Notes: a model not told the origin generated them from the sequence alone. Positions 32,880 through 45,155 are shown, numbered from the stretch's first letter. The stretch is DNA of 64,000 bases from Paraphoma chrysanthemicola (GCA_020744225.1 JAGMWG010000019.1:62001-126000), one strand, 5' to 3'. Translations and numbers: made by a program.

Positions 32880-34414
32880 TCAAAGCTCCAACACCTCCTG
32901 CCCAACCGGCTTCCCACTCTCCCACCTCCTCCGCATAACCCTCACCGCCTCCTCCCTATGCTTCCCGGCATCAAACTCCTCCCCTTCTTCCTTCCACTCC
33001 AAAAACGCCTTCCTCAAACCCCCAACATCAAGGCCTACCTCAGGCACCATACCCGTCCACAACATCCCCAGCCTCTTCCCATGCTCGCTGACCCACTGGC
33101 TGCGCGGCCTGCGCACCGCGTCGTACGCGTACAGCGCCGCGTCGACACTCTCGGGCGCATCGGCGCGCGCGAGTCCGAGCACGGCGGAGAGGATGAGCGC
33201 GTCTTCAATGTCCTGACTGGGCCCGAGTTGTTGGAAATTCGTCATTGTGTGGGCGGACGAGCCGGTCATGGCGATGCGGGCGTTGGTGTATGTGGGAGCG
33301 GGAGGGTGTTCGATTTCGGGGATGAGGCGGAGGCCCGAGTAGGATGTTAGGAGCTGGGTATTGTACGTCAGATATCTAAAAATAAAAACGATGGTGTCGG
33401 GATGTAAGTTAGGGGTAGAATGTGTTATGTGATAGGTTGTTAGGTTGGCTTACCTTGATAATCCCCTCACTATTCGCCAGATTTCCAAACCGGGCACGAA
33501 TCTCCGCCGCCGTAGTCGTGCGTACAAATTGTTTGATATCGTATTGTTCAGCGGTATAAAACGATCCAAGACAGGTTGAAAATCCTTCCAGATAGGCGTT
33601 GAGAAACCAACTTCCCAGCCCGACATGCTCGAATCGCCGACCAGCTGTTTTGTCGCCGTAGCGAGCGCCCAGCAATTTCTCGGCTTCCTTGGGATCAACG
33701 TGTGCTACGGCAGATAGGAAGTTCATGAATACGGGCGCCGTGGCGGGATGGGTTGCGCCGAGGACGTGGGATCGCATGGTGCCGAATGTGCCATCGTCGC
33801 CGGCGAGGACATCTGCTTCGACGGTTGTTCCGTCCTCGAATTTGAGTTTGAGAGGATATTCAGATTTGGACTGTTGCGTGACCGAAATGAGCCGCTTGTT
33901 TGGATGGAGGCGTTTGTTGTCGATCGGGTTGAGCATCTGCATGAGATAGGCTGCGGGATCGACTACAGTGACTTCAGGATGGTGCGTAGTGTTTGGCAAT
34001 TTTGCCCAATCGAGAACTACTTTGCCGGCATCTGGGCCATCTTGGCCCTGTGGGATTGCTTAGTTGCATGCGTATGCGGGCATAACGGCGGAAGGATAGG
34101 CTTACAATGACGATCTGACTCGGGTCCTCTGCATACCATCCTGCGCGATTGATAGCGCCACCAGCTTCTTCGCTAATCTGGCCCAGCGTCTGGTGCACTG
34201 ATGGCGAGAAGCCGTACAACCGGAACGAAGTCGGTGTGAGATTTTGCGCTGGGTCAAAGTATTGTAGATCAATGTGCTCGTAGTCTTTGATTGCATTCGC
34301 CAAAGTAGCACTCGCTGGTCCACCTCCATAAACTGCGACGACCAAATCTCTCTTCGCTGATGTGAGCGCTACGGACAGTGCCGCAACGGCAACGTGGATG
34401 AGTCTGTGGTTCAT
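32880..34414 (-). CDS. FAD-dependent monooxygenase-like protein with a signal-peptide-like N terminus
   Basis: About 458 residues from exons 34414-34106, 34047-33454 and 33353-32880. The second intron uses the acceptor TACCCAG after a CTGAC branch point, because the nearer TTTTAG gives the wrong frame. The Rossmann motif VYGGGPASATLA is near residue 28 and a DG motif (LAGDDGTFGTMRS) is present. The ribityl-binding GD motif, normally GDAAH, here reads TGSSAHTMTNF, so the Asp that holds the flavin is replaced by Ser. Before the Rossmann strand lies a hydrophobic VAVAALSVALTSA segment that looks like a signal peptide or anchor, unusual in this family. Related to salicylate hydroxylase-type enzymes; activity doubtful. 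Confidence 0.75.
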
Positions 34415-34970
34415 ACTGTATTGGCCAGGTTTCTGTGATAATGCAGGAGGAGCTGCGAAAAGAAACGAAAGGATGCGAGTGGCGCCATGCCGTACAACAT
34501 TGGCTGTTATGAGCGTTGGTGTATGGAGTCGATGACCGATAACGTGCTTCTATCTCGATCACCGAGGGAGACTCAGAGCTATATGTTGAGCGTCGACCCG
34601 TGCAACAGGCACCGCTAGCATTATGACTACCACAGGAACATAGCATTAGACAAATCAGGAGCCTTGGAAAAATCGATGATCCTAGGATGCTGGTCGGCAT
34701 ATCTTCGCGATTGCCCCAGGCTGGATGGTCGTTCCGACCAATCAGAGTGGGACACCTTTGATCTAATTGGCCGAAGACCGTCCAGAGCCGGAGAACGATT
34801 CACCGACACCAACATACTCGGTCATCGGCATGTGGTTTCACCTTCAGAAGACACCGTCCATGAATGCCTCGCCATGGCAAATGATTGTGTTCTGGCTGAC
34901 TATATGCAGGTAAAGTGATTTTTGTTTTCATGTTGTTACAAGTAGAATTGCCTGCGGACTGTAACCACAA

Positions 34971-36918
34971 CTATAGAATCGAGAGACGACCCGCATATCG
35001 GTACATGAACCCCGCAACCACTGCCGCAGCACTCAGAACTGTCAGATTTAGCGCCGTATCACTCACAAGTGGTTCCTCCACCACTCGACCGAGTTTGGTT
35101 ATCTTGGACGTGTTGAGCTCGTCCGCTCCTATTCCTGCGACGTCATAATCCGACCAGTCCACCTGGCTGAGGATCTGCTCTGCTAGTCAATCATATGTTC
35201 GCCTTGGCTTCAAGGCCTGGGTTAACATACCTTTTGATAAGTGATGACGGTGTCACTCCAGTTGGTAGTGATCTTCCCATTTGCGATCTTGTACCAGGAG
35301 TTACAATTCGGATCCGCGAAGGAAGTCTTTGATAGAGTGGCCTGGAGTTGGTCGTTGAACTCTTTTACCCGCAATGGCTTGGGGCTGATCTTGAGGCTAC
35401 CACCGAGGGATTTTGCAGTCAATACCTTGTCTACTAGGGCGGTAATGTATCGACTTTGGGCCTCGATCATGAGAATGACGCTGTTGTGCCCCAGATTTGT
35501 GTTCGGCCCAAACAACATTCCAAAATTCGGGAAGCCTTGAACGGTAACTCCGTAAAGTGCGTGCCCACCATCCTCCCATACACTACTAAGTGTACGGCCG
35601 GCGGTGCCGGAAACCTCGATCGGATGCAGGAACTCGACAGCGCGGAACCCTGTGGCCAAGATGATCAAATCAACCTCTTCCTCTTGACCGTCCGCAACAA
35701 TTCCATTTGCAGTAAATCTGTCCAGATTTCCAGTTTCGAGCCTCACGTTGTCTCGGAGGAAAACCGGGTAGTAATCGTCTGACACAAGGCAACGTTTACA
35801 GCCTACTTTGTACTTTGGTGTAAGCTTGTCCCATAGGTCCGGCCTATTCGGAAGCTGAGCATGTAGATGCTGTTTGCATAGGTCCTCCAGAATTCCCGAG
35901 CCTGGTGAGTCTGGTTCAACAAGAGGATCAAAAGATGATTCCCGCTCTTGCATCAACTTGGCCCTATGGCGCTTTCGGACATGAGGAATGTGTTGATATA
36001 CTTGTCGCTTCCATAACGGAATCGCAGAATCTTCCCGTGGCATGATCCAATTAGGCGAACGTTGATAAACTGTCAGATGTTTCACCTTATCCGCAATCTC
36101 GGGGACTATCTGAATAGCGCTTGCTCCGTTTCCGATGACGGCGACTTTCTTTCCCTGAATATTGTAGCTCCAGTCCCATCGTGCACTGTGCATTAGCCGC
36201 CCTTCGAAGGCTTCAAGCCCTACGATATCTGGGAATTTTGGCTGGTTGAGCTGACCGACACCGGAAATAACGAAATCTGAGGTCATGGTATAGGTACTGC
36301 CACCAAAGTCTGCGTCTTTGCCGCCCAACACCGTCGCTTTAATGTTCCACTTATTGGTCGAATCGTCCCACCGGGCGGAATCCACGCAGGTGTTGAACCG
36401 TATATAGCGATAAAGCTCGTACTTGTGTGCAACGCCAGTCAAATAATCGAGAATCTCCTCTTGTCCACTGAATTCCCTTGTCCAGTTTGGATTCGGCTCA
36501 AAAGAGTAGCTGTAAAGATGAGACCGGACTGAAGCACCGTGAGCTACGTCGTTTCTGAAGAGGGGGCCCGAGATGGCGTACCGTCGCAACAACATCCAGG
36601 ATATCTGTTATCCCTCCAAGTACCTCCGACCCCGCCACCCTTCTCTAGAATGACGAAATTCCGATAATTCTTGTTGAGTAGATCGATTGCAGTGCACAGG
36701 CCACTAATGCCTGCCCCAACAATGACAACGGCAGCATTCGTATAATCGCGGTTGCCTACGGCCTCTTCCAGCCGACTTCTGTACTCACCCATGATGGTCG
36801 CCGCAAATAATGATTCGAAGAAGAAGAATGGGGTTGGAATTCTTGAAGAGGGACTTGCGGAACTCATTCTTCCATTGACGCCTTTATTCATGACGATCAC
36901 TAATTCACTCACAGCCAT
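34971..36918 (-). CDS. Baeyer-Villiger-type flavin monooxygenase with a C-terminal membrane anchor
   Basis: NADPH and FAD enzyme that inserts oxygen next to a ketone, giving an ester or lactone. Exons are 36918-36582, 36528-35231 and 35174-34971 (612 residues). Splicing at TTCAG restores CCCDVRSHLYSYSFEPNPNW, where the family has CDVPSHLYSFSFE. Motifs: VIVGAGISGL, GGTWRDNRYPG, the Baeyer-Villiger signature FEGRLMHSARWD (FxGxxxHxxxW) near residue 220, then VIGNGASAIQ and ILATGFRA. The last exon adds a tail ending in a hydrophobic stretch (ALNLTVLSAAAVVAGFMY) and a short basic end, predicting tail anchoring to a membrane. ATG 36792 (MGEYRS) is an alternative start giving about 570 residues. It is divergent from the acyl-CoA synthetase at 37743 and shares its upstream region. 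Confidence 0.9.
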
Positions 36919-37742
36919 GGAAACTCTTTCCCTTCGCCCGCCCGAGAGGATTTAGCACTAGCATAAACTAGAGTGCACGGACTGTTGGTCTCGGAGAGTG
37001 TAACTTTTGCTATTACAGTGTACCGAGAGGACCGTGTGTGGCCGCGAGGTTACACCAGGACTTGGACGTGCAATGAGATGAATATGGTAGTGTTCAAGAC
37101 CACAGGCTCTCTAATGTCAAATGCGTGCTTTACTAGGGAATTGTGTCAAGCATCTAGTATCAGCTGCGCACGTATCACAGTTGTGCGACAGACACAGTGA
37201 ACCGCACGGAAAAGCGCGTTACGCAGTTTGATTATTAATCAAGACAAAGTCAAGTTAGATATTAACAACCCAAAGAATTCTTGAAAATCGCCAGTCTATC
37301 TTCGTGCCATGGTACAGCAAGTGAGGTAGCTGAGACTGCGTTGAACGGTGCTTATAATCCTGGATGAGGATCATGGCATAGGCTTTCCACAAAGTCGGAG
37401 TGCTCGCTGCTCCATCCCGCCCCCACAGCCCTCCCCCACAATCCTCCCCACAGTTCTCAGCCAAATCCTCGGCCTTCCCATTGGGAAACGAATGACGAAC
37501 CAATAACATCAGCCTCGGTAGATTCTATGACGGGTAAGATCCGGATGTATGAGTACTTGTAGTCTTCATGGGAGGCGCGCAATTTGATCTACGCTCAAAA
37601 CAAAGTGGTTTTTCGACAATGTGTTCTCTTGCATAACCATTGATGGTATCCAACTCATACCGCTCCTTGATTCTTTGCAATCCCAAATGTTCTCCGCTTG
37701 CAGCACGTCAGATTTGACCCTATCCTGAATTTGGCCTGAAAA
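36919..37742. other. Divergent promoter region between the BVMO and acyl-CoA synthetase genes
   Basis: About 820 bp between two divergent start codons. Apart from the C-rich element at 37417-37452 no feature was recognised. Confidence 0.5.
37417..37452 (-). promoter_or_regulatory. G-tract array (TGTGGGGG repeated), candidate CreA-type sites
   Basis: On the minus strand TGTGGGG(G) occurs three times (complement CCCCCACA at 37420-37427 and 37433-37440, CCCCACA at 37446-37452). Each contains GTGGGG, which fits SYGGRG, the CreA consensus. It lies 291 bp before the acyl-CoA synthetase ATG and about 460 bp from the BVMO start. The binding protein is inferred. Confidence 0.5.
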
Positions 37743-39744
37743 ATGGCTTTAGGTATGTCTCCACATTAGAGTGAGGTTTTGGTCCCAGGTGCTGACTTCA
37801 TGTTCCTCCAGCGACAGCTGCTGCCATCGTTGCCGGCGGATGGGCCGGCTCTTTGTACCTCGATGGCAAATACCATTTGCGAAACGACCTCCAAGCGCTT
37901 TCGATGCAAAAGAAAGCCGAAAAGGAGTATGCACGTGTGGTCCGTCAAAACAAAGTCAATCTCTTCTACGTTCTAGAAGAAACATGTAAGGAGAGATGGG
38001 ACCAGGAAGCCATCTGGTCCAGGGAGAAAACATACACCTACGGCGAGCTTTACGAGAGTACTGTTCGATATGCACAACTGTTGATCAGTGAAGGAGTCAA
38101 GCCAGGTGAACTAGTTGCCATGTATATGATCAACTCTCCTCACTTCTATTTCGTGTGGCTTGCAGCAGTAGCGATCGGCGCAGCACCAGCCTTCCTCAAC
38201 TATAATCTGGAAGGAAAGAATTTACTTCATTGTCTGGGAGTCAGCCAGGCGCGACTGATGATTGCGGATGAAGATGAAGCCTGCCAACAGAGGTTAAATG
38301 GCAGCTGGGCAGATATTGAAGCCCTGGGAACCAGAATCATTGTCATGAACGATCGATTGAGAGGTTTAGTTGCCTCTCTTGAAGCCAAACGTCCCGGCGA
38401 TGAGTTTCGCAGGGGCGCTAAGGGAGTTGATCCTTTCGCTTTGATTTATACAAGGTAAGTGGCTTCCTTTCGACAAGGAAAATGATACACTAAGAATGAT
38501 TCAGTGGGACGACGGGTCTTCCCAAAGGTTGTGCATTCACTTTCCAACGAATTTATACAGCAATCGGACACAAAGTACTCCTTTGTGATTGCATATCCGG
38601 CGTGGATCGACTGTACAATGCAATGCCTTTGTATCATGGAACCGGTGGAATCACCTCTGTGACATGTCTTTTACAAGGCGTCAGTGTCGCAATTGCACCC
38701 AAATTCTCGGTTTCTAAGTTCTGGGACGACGTCCATAAGTCTCAGTCGACCGGCTTTATCTATGTTGGTGAGACAGCACGTTATCTTGTGAACGCGCCGA
38801 CACATCACTTGGAAAGAAATCACAAACTTCGCTTTGCGTACGGGAACGGATTGCGACCTGATGTCTGGGAAAAGTTTCAGAGTCGCTTCAATATTCCCGA
38901 GATAGGGGAATTCTTCAATTCTACGGAAGGCATGTTTGGACTCTTCAATCACGACAAAGGACCGTTCTTGAAGGGATGCGTCGGACACCATGGCCTGTTG
39001 CTTCGATCGGCTTTACAAAACGCGTACATACCCGTCAAAATTGATTATGAGTCAGGTGACATCTGGAGAGACCCTAAAACGGGTTTTGCAAGGCGGGCGT
39101 CATACGATGAAGGCGGCGAAATGCTCGTGGCTGTGCCTAGTAAAAAGGTCTTCCAAGGATACTGGCGAGCGACAGCAGCAACGGGTAATAAGTTCGTCAC
39201 CAATGTTTTCAAAAAAGGCGATCTTTACTATCGATCCGGAGACGCTCTACGAAGAGACGACCAGGGCCGGTGGTTCTTTCTTGATCGACTGGGCGATACC
39301 TTCCGATGGAAGGCCGAAAACGTATCAACTGCGGAGGTCGCTTTGGCGATCGGACAATTCCCTGGCATTGCAGAAGCCAATGTTTACGGGGTCCAGCTGC
39401 CGAATCATGACGGAAGGGCAGGATGCGCTGCTATCCACCGTAATCCTAACTACGCAGGTCCTCCAATGGATTACAATAATCTGCTTAAACATCTCCACAC
39501 GCGCCTCCCACGCTACGCTATCCCAATCTTCCTTCGGCTAGTCAATGCAAGTACGCATATCCACAACTTCAAACAGAACAAGGTGCCGCTGCGCAAGGAA
39601 GGCGTCGATCCTGAGTTGATTGGTACCGAAGCCGCTGAAGGAAGAGATGACATTATTCTCTGGCTGTCTCCAAAGTTAAATTGCTATGTTCCATTCGAGC
39701 GCAAAGATTGGGAAGATATCAACAGTAGACGGGCATCATTATAG
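37743..39744 (+). CDS. Fat1-type very-long-chain acyl-CoA synthetase / fatty acid transporter
   Basis: AMP-forming enzyme of 630 residues that activates fatty or other carboxylic acids to CoA thioesters. Exons are 37743-37752 (only MAL and part of a codon), 37812-38454 and 38505-39744. The AMP-binding P-loop YTSGTTGLPKG is rebuilt exactly across the second intron (about residue 215). The family motif YRSGDALRRDDQGRWFFLDR with FRWKAENVSTAEV, typical of FATP/VLACS proteins, is present. The N terminus carries a moderately hydrophobic TAAAIVAGGWAG segment where Fat1 proteins have a membrane segment. Cluster context suggests it activates the acid produced by the oxidase, esterase and dehydrogenase steps. 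The 10-base first exon depends on a single donor. Confidence 0.9.
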
Positions 39745-40929
39745 ATTTGGCATACTACACACTGGATCTTAACGCTTAGACCTATCTCTTCGTTTGATGA
39801 TAATTGAAGGTCCAAGATAAAGGGGGAAGATACAATAATTAGCAGTCGTCGCACCACAGTCCTTCATGCTTCTTTTCACGACTTTGTAGGCTGCAAGTTC
39901 TAGCTTAGTCAATCAATGATAGCTGCATAAGCCGCGTCCCGACAAAATGCCGCGTCCGTCAAGGTAAAGAGCAGACTGGGGAGAGGGCAAGACCTAATCA
40001 GTGGTGATAAACGCATAAAACCGAAGACGCTCCACGAAACACCAGGAACACCGGGTGAAAACCTGTTAGCTACTTCAAAACTTTACTAATGCAGAAAGAG
40101 ATGATTGAAGCAGCATGTGACTTATTAGATTATTTGTATACATATTGTCACTTTTCCTTGGCTGGCAATACGCACCACGGCTCTCAGGTGATATGAAACT
40201 TTCCAGGCCTGACGATGGCAGAGCAGCTCGCATCCACTCGAAAACCTGTATTCTGCCCGAAAATTCCTGCAATGACATCTGGTGTGGGTGTGGGTTTGGG
40301 TATTCTTATAAGCCCACTCTCAGTTGTGGGGATACCTTGGTACCCTAGGCGTACACAATGGCTTCAGGTATCACTTCGGCAAGAATTACAGCTCCCCCTT
40401 CCCCAAACAACTTGTGATGACTTCCCAAACATTGCCCAAGAAGCTCGAGATGACAGAATCCTACACGAGAAGGCAGAAAAGCGATACGATCAGACGACTT
40501 TGAGGCCATCATGCAGAGATTATGCGAGTGTGTAACGTTGGGTGAGGGGGTGGGGGTGGGGGTGGGGGAGGGTACGCTCGGCACACGGCTTAGTGATAAT
40601 GAGCCATCCCGCGGAAAATGCCTGCCGGTCTGCAACACGCTTGCGCCAGTGCGTAAATCACATGTAATTCTGTTTGTTACGCCTGTCCTTCACCTGACTA
40701 GCGCTGAACTTTTGTTCAGCCTGGAGACTATCTGAGCTTCAGGGGCAGCCAATTTCATGTTTACTGAAAATGCCCGAGGTTTGAGAACACCCCTGAGCTA
40801 GACCCGCATCAAGTTTTCGGTTGACTTACAGGTCCTGAAACAAGTCTGGTGATTGATTCTCATTCCATTTCCTTTTCGAATGTAATATTCTCAAGTAACA
40901 CCTCGCCATCCATCAATTCGAGCACTACG
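39745..40929. other. Intergenic region
   Basis: About 1.2 kb between two genes in the same direction. The G-tract array at 40546-40572 is the only clear structure. Confidence 0.5.
40546..40572 (+). promoter_or_regulatory. G-tract array (GGGGGT repeated), candidate CreA-type sites
   Basis: Four G5 blocks separated by single T residues, then A and GGG. It holds three overlapping GTGGGG sites and the shared core GGGGGTGGGGG. It lies about 360 bp before the ATG at 40930. It could also form a G-quadruplex. Confidence 0.5.
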
Positions 40930-42007
40930 ATGAGCTACACACAGTCATGGAAAGATGTACGCAGCTCTCTATCCGTTACGATGCATTTAGATTATTGACC
41001 GGTTGAAACAGTTCGAGAACGCATCAGGCGGTCGCACTGTTTTGCATGGCACACCACAGGAAATTCGGGATATCGACGCGAATGGCGCCGCCTTACTGGC
41101 GCCGCTCCTGCCTCCTCCATCAGACGCAACCGAGAGCCTCGACGGCGAAGTAGAAGGAATTAAATTTCGCCTTTACACGCCTAAGAAAGCATCAAAGCAA
41201 GGACTACTGCCAGTCGCCATCTGGACTCATGGAGGAGGTTGGATGACCGGCAATCTGGACTCAGACGACCTTCTCTGTAGGGTCATCGCTGAGCGTGGAC
41301 CATCTATTGTCGTTAGCGTCGATTATCGACTGTCACCTGAGCACAAATTTCCGACCCAGCTGGAGGATACCATGAAAATTTTTCAATGGGTACGTATAAT
41401 CAGAAACTTGCATGCCGTATTGTTGCAGCTCTCTAGTTACTAAGGTAGTGATCAGGCTCAGCAGAACGCAGCATCAATAGGTGGCGACATAAACAAGTTC
41501 TACACAATCGGAGGGTCAGCAGGAGGGGCCTTGGCCCTTCAAGTTGCCAATAGACTTGTGAAGACACCGGCGACACGAGATGCTATCAAAGGAATCGCAG
41601 CCCTCGTACCATGTACACTTCATTTCGACAATGTACCTGGAGAGTATCAGGCCATTTTCAAGTCGTACGACGAAAACAAAAAAGATGTTCCTGTCATCGA
41701 TAAGGAATCGATGGAGACCTTCTACAGTGCAGCATCGGCGAACCCTGCAGACAAAGACATCTTCACTGCTCTAGCCACGGACAACCACGCGAATTACCCG
41801 CCCACTTATCTTGTAAGCTGCGAATTCGATCCTTTGAGAGATGATGCGTATGTGATGGAGGCGGCTCTGAAAAAGGAAGGTGTGCCTACCAGGCATAATC
41901 ATTACAAAGGGCTACCTCACTACTTTTGGGCTTTCCCTTTGCCAGAGAGACAGCAATTCGTTGATGATCTCGTTGAAGGAGTCAAGTGGTTGATTTCGCA
42001 AATGTAG
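40930..42007 (+). CDS. Alpha/beta hydrolase, hormone-sensitive-lipase-type esterase
   Basis: Carboxylesterase of 318 residues. Exons are 40930-40956 (nine residues), 41012-41389 and 41456-42007, all junctions in phase 0. Oxyanion-hole motif HGGGW is near residue 82, DYRLSPEH follows, the nucleophile is in GGSAGG (Ser near 155), the acid in CEFDPLRDD (about 259) and the His in GLPHYFW (about 288), so the triad is complete. No signal peptide, so probably cytosolic. Next to a Baeyer-Villiger monooxygenase, hydrolysis of the ester or lactone produced by that enzyme is the natural guess; this is inference from context. Confidence 0.9.
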
Positions 42008-43171
42008 AGAAGGCTTTTATCGAAAAGAATTCCGAGGGCAGAGCGCCGAGTAATGGGGAACTGGAGGGGCGAGAAGCGAAGTTGTTTTGGAGTCGCTGCC
42101 TCGGTATGCATGTTGAACGATTACACTTTGCAAATCTGAGGAGTTTGTGTTCATTGTGTTGTAGCCTAGGATGGAAAACAGTGACTATATCTGGTATGGC
42201 GGGCCGTGCTCCTCATGTGACTGAGTCGTACAATTGTGATAGTGTTTATGTGCGGGTGGTGTTCTCGACCGCTACAGCAAGGATGCAGATAGTCCAGATC
42301 TCTCTGTTAACCAATAGTAAGCACTCGGAGTAGAACATGCGGATCACGCAACAGGGAAGGTGTAATTTTACAGTCAGATGAGAGGTTCCATGAACATGGC
42401 TGTGCACGAAGTTGACCGAGCGTGCGGTTTGAAGACAGGTCTCGCAAGGACGGCTGCGGAGATATTTTGCCAGATGGAGTCCACCAAATATATCTAAGCA
42501 CATTCACGAGCATTTGCAGTGAATCCTTACAGCTGGCGTATGCCATGGCACATGACGCCGAAGCAGCTGGAGGTGGCCAGTGGCATCTCGTCTGTCTTTC
42601 GGACTTACGAACGGGACCTGAGCTGGCCCGAGATCTCGGACCGATTCATACCAAACTCTTCAGTCTCCAAGCGTTCGTCCCGGCTGCTATCTAGGTCGTC
42701 CTGGCCCTCTTAATGCCTCACAACATTGGCGAGAAGGCAGCATTGACCTTCGCTACCATGAAAGAGGCGACGAATCTAGGTGACGCATCTTCGTTTGGAT
42801 AAGAAGACGGGATGTTCAGGTGCAACTGCAAGATGTGTTTAGGCAGTGGATTGTTCTACGTATGGGCACATTGGGTGAGTGCAACGGCGTTCTCAATCGA
42901 ATCCATGATAACATTCTTCATCTCATGTATTGACTGATGTAGCACACTATGGCCTGAGAATTGACCCAAGAAGCAAAACATCACCGGCCTGACTGCTCAT
43001 CGACCGGTATACACCACGACTTCGTAGCAGATCAATGTCGAAAGTCGTGTTTGACCGTCGTACGTCATCACGCATTGTGACCTGTTGATCAGAGAGCGAG
43101 CTAATCGTGCGGATAGATAGCTCGGATTCAATTTGTATGAAAACTTCCGAGCGTGCGGATGAGGGGTTGAA

Positions 43172-43192
43172 GGGGGGAGGGGGTGGGGGAGG
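43172..43192 (+). promoter_or_regulatory. G-tract array containing GGGGGTGGGGG
   Basis: G6-A-G5-T-G5-A-GG, including one GTGGGG (SYGGRG). It lies 275 bp before the tautomerase ATG and shares the 11-base core with the arrays at 40546, 44908 and 55189. Confidence 0.5.
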
Positions 43193-43371
43193 AGAACGAG
43201 CTTGCTTCAGCTTCTGGATCATGCCGAGGCTCAGTAATCACAATTCATGATCATTTTCTTCTGTTTGTGAACTGGGCATTGGTTATGCAAAGTAGGAAAG
43301 GAAGGGCCCGTAGAGTCAATGCGTTGACTCGTGGTTGTGGAGAAAGTGAAGAACTCATAGAGAAGTCGATG

Positions 43372-43377
43372 TATAAA
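43372..43377 (+). promoter_or_regulatory. TATA box of the tautomerase gene
   Basis: TATAAA 94 bases before the ATG at 43466, a common spacing for a strongly regulated fungal promoter. Confidence 0.4.
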
Positions 43378-43465
43378 GCCCCGCGAGTTGACATCTTATC
43401 CAGTAAATAACTCATCACTATCACACTCAATCACTCAAGAGACATCATCTCCATTGCCAGTCAAA

Positions 43466-44229
43466 ATGCCCGTCGTCCGAATTCACTACCCCACTACCAG
43501 CACCTTTACCACCCACAAGGAGCGTAAGGCACTGGCTGACGATGTATGTAACTTATGTGAACTCTTGTCTTTGCTTCATTCTACCGCATCTAATTACAAA
43601 GCGGAGCGGCACATTCTTTTCACCAAGAGCTTTTTCACCAAGAGCTTAGAAACCCAATCTATCACCCTATTTAGTTCAAAAGATCTGACAACCTCACGTG
43701 GAACAGATCACCGACATGTACATATCCTACGGCCTACCTGCTTTCTACGCTGTCACTCTCTACTACCCTCTCCCAGACGACCATATCTTCGTTGGCGGTC
43801 GAGATGACGATAACACTGAGCCACCTTTGGTCAGAATCATGTTCGATCATATTGCGCGCACAATCGAGAGCCTTGAGCAAGGAATGCAGTTTTTCGCAGG
43901 GGTGCGTTCCTCATATCGGTCTGCAGCAATGCTCTATGCCGCTTTGATTTATCGTTCGAAATCAGCGTTGACATGTATTACAGGTCGACAAAATCTTGAA
44001 GAAGCATATCTTGGACAAGGGATATGATTACGAATATCACCTGATTGAGAGCCCGAGGGAGTACTGCAAAATGAATGGTATGTATCTGCCTCCCAATGAT
44101 TCCGAGGCAGAGGCAGTTTGGGTGAAGGAAAATCGGCCAAGCCACTACAAGGGTATGGAGAGGCCGACGATCTCCTTTCCACCGATGCAAATGAGAGCTG
44201 AGTACAAGGAGCTCGTCAGCCAGGCGTAA
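43466..44229 (+). CDS. Tautomerase, cis-CaaD-like
   Basis: Protein of 172 residues of the tautomerase superfamily, cis-3-chloroacrylic acid dehalogenase-like branch. Exons are 43466-43543, 43707-43901 and 43984-44229, all phase 0. The frame starts Met-Pro-Val-Val-Arg-Ile-His, so Pro1, the catalytic base after Met removal, is present. The block DMYISYGLPAFYAVTLYYPLP is typical of the fungal group, and Arg/Glu residues further on can serve the acid side. Fungal members are widespread in catabolic clusters with unknown substrates. Dehalogenation is the activity of a bacterial relative and should not be assumed; keto-enol tautomerisation or hydration of an unsaturated acid is as likely. Confidence 0.88.
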
Positions 44230-45155
44230 CGGGAATAAGGGCTGGTGGGCTACTCTGAGCTCACTTCCCACATTTGTACATGCAAGATATGTTACCACGT
44301 CTGTGCTCTTCAAGATGTCCAACTTCTGTTCAGTACCTGTACTCGCTTCTTTGCACGTGCATTAGTGGTGTTGTACTTATTTACGAAGTTTGCAGCGCAT
44401 TTGCCCGCTCTGCTTGCCCTTACATGAGAGTTACCCCGAGCAATTGTCTCCCTCGAAATGTATCAATCTAGTGCTCCAGTATTCTGGTATACCATGATAA
44501 TAGAAGCTATCGTAATCCTTTGCTTTAATCATCAACCATGGTGAGACCGTTCAGCCCTTCGCCTTGGTCGCTGCGCTCATCTTAATTCATTCGCAATTGA
44601 CACTCTGAAGGCACATTCAGTCGCTCTGAAGATGTCAAGACGATTCCGCCTCCTCTTGCACATAATGAGATCAGTCGCATCAAACGTGAATTCATTCGCG
44701 TCTCAAATGTCGAAATTCCTTTTCCCATTACGTACAAGGCTAGACCAAGCCCTTCGTGAACACTGAATCCATGCACATGAATATCTAGCGACTGGGCTGT
44801 CGAACCAGTCCAATGTGAGCTTGCCAATCACCATCGAATTCGCAGATTGTAATCGTTGGATGCTCCGACCGAGGCAGCATCTGAAATCAACTTCGCTCCT
44901 TCCCTATCCCCCACCCCCACACTCGGAGAAACGTCTAATAAATCACCTCGGAGCCGCCAAGACATATATCCCGTCTTCATATATAGTACATCATCGATGC
45001 AAATATGAGTGGTCCTCTACTGAGCCAGATCTGCATTTTCGTGCCAGCAGCGTCTCTGAAAATACGCTCCTCAGCCTAGTGGCTTAACCGACTCTAGCCA
45101 TAGTATTCCGCCTACCGCAAACATCAGTTCATCACCACTACACGATTTTATCACG
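44230..45155. other. Intergenic region
   Basis: About 925 bp with the C-rich element at 44908-44921 and no supported gene. Confidence 0.45.
44908..44921 (-). promoter_or_regulatory. C-tract element CCCCCACCCCCACA
   Basis: This 14-mer is identical to the one at 55189-55202. The complement carries two GTGGGG sites. It lies 235 bp before the aldehyde dehydrogenase ATG. Confidence 0.55.

Larger units (their letters stand above)
42008..43465. other. Intergenic region
   Basis: About 1.46 kb. Short frames on both strands lack family resemblance. The G-tract array at 43172-43192 and a TATA box at 43372 belong to the promoter of the next gene. Confidence 0.45.
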
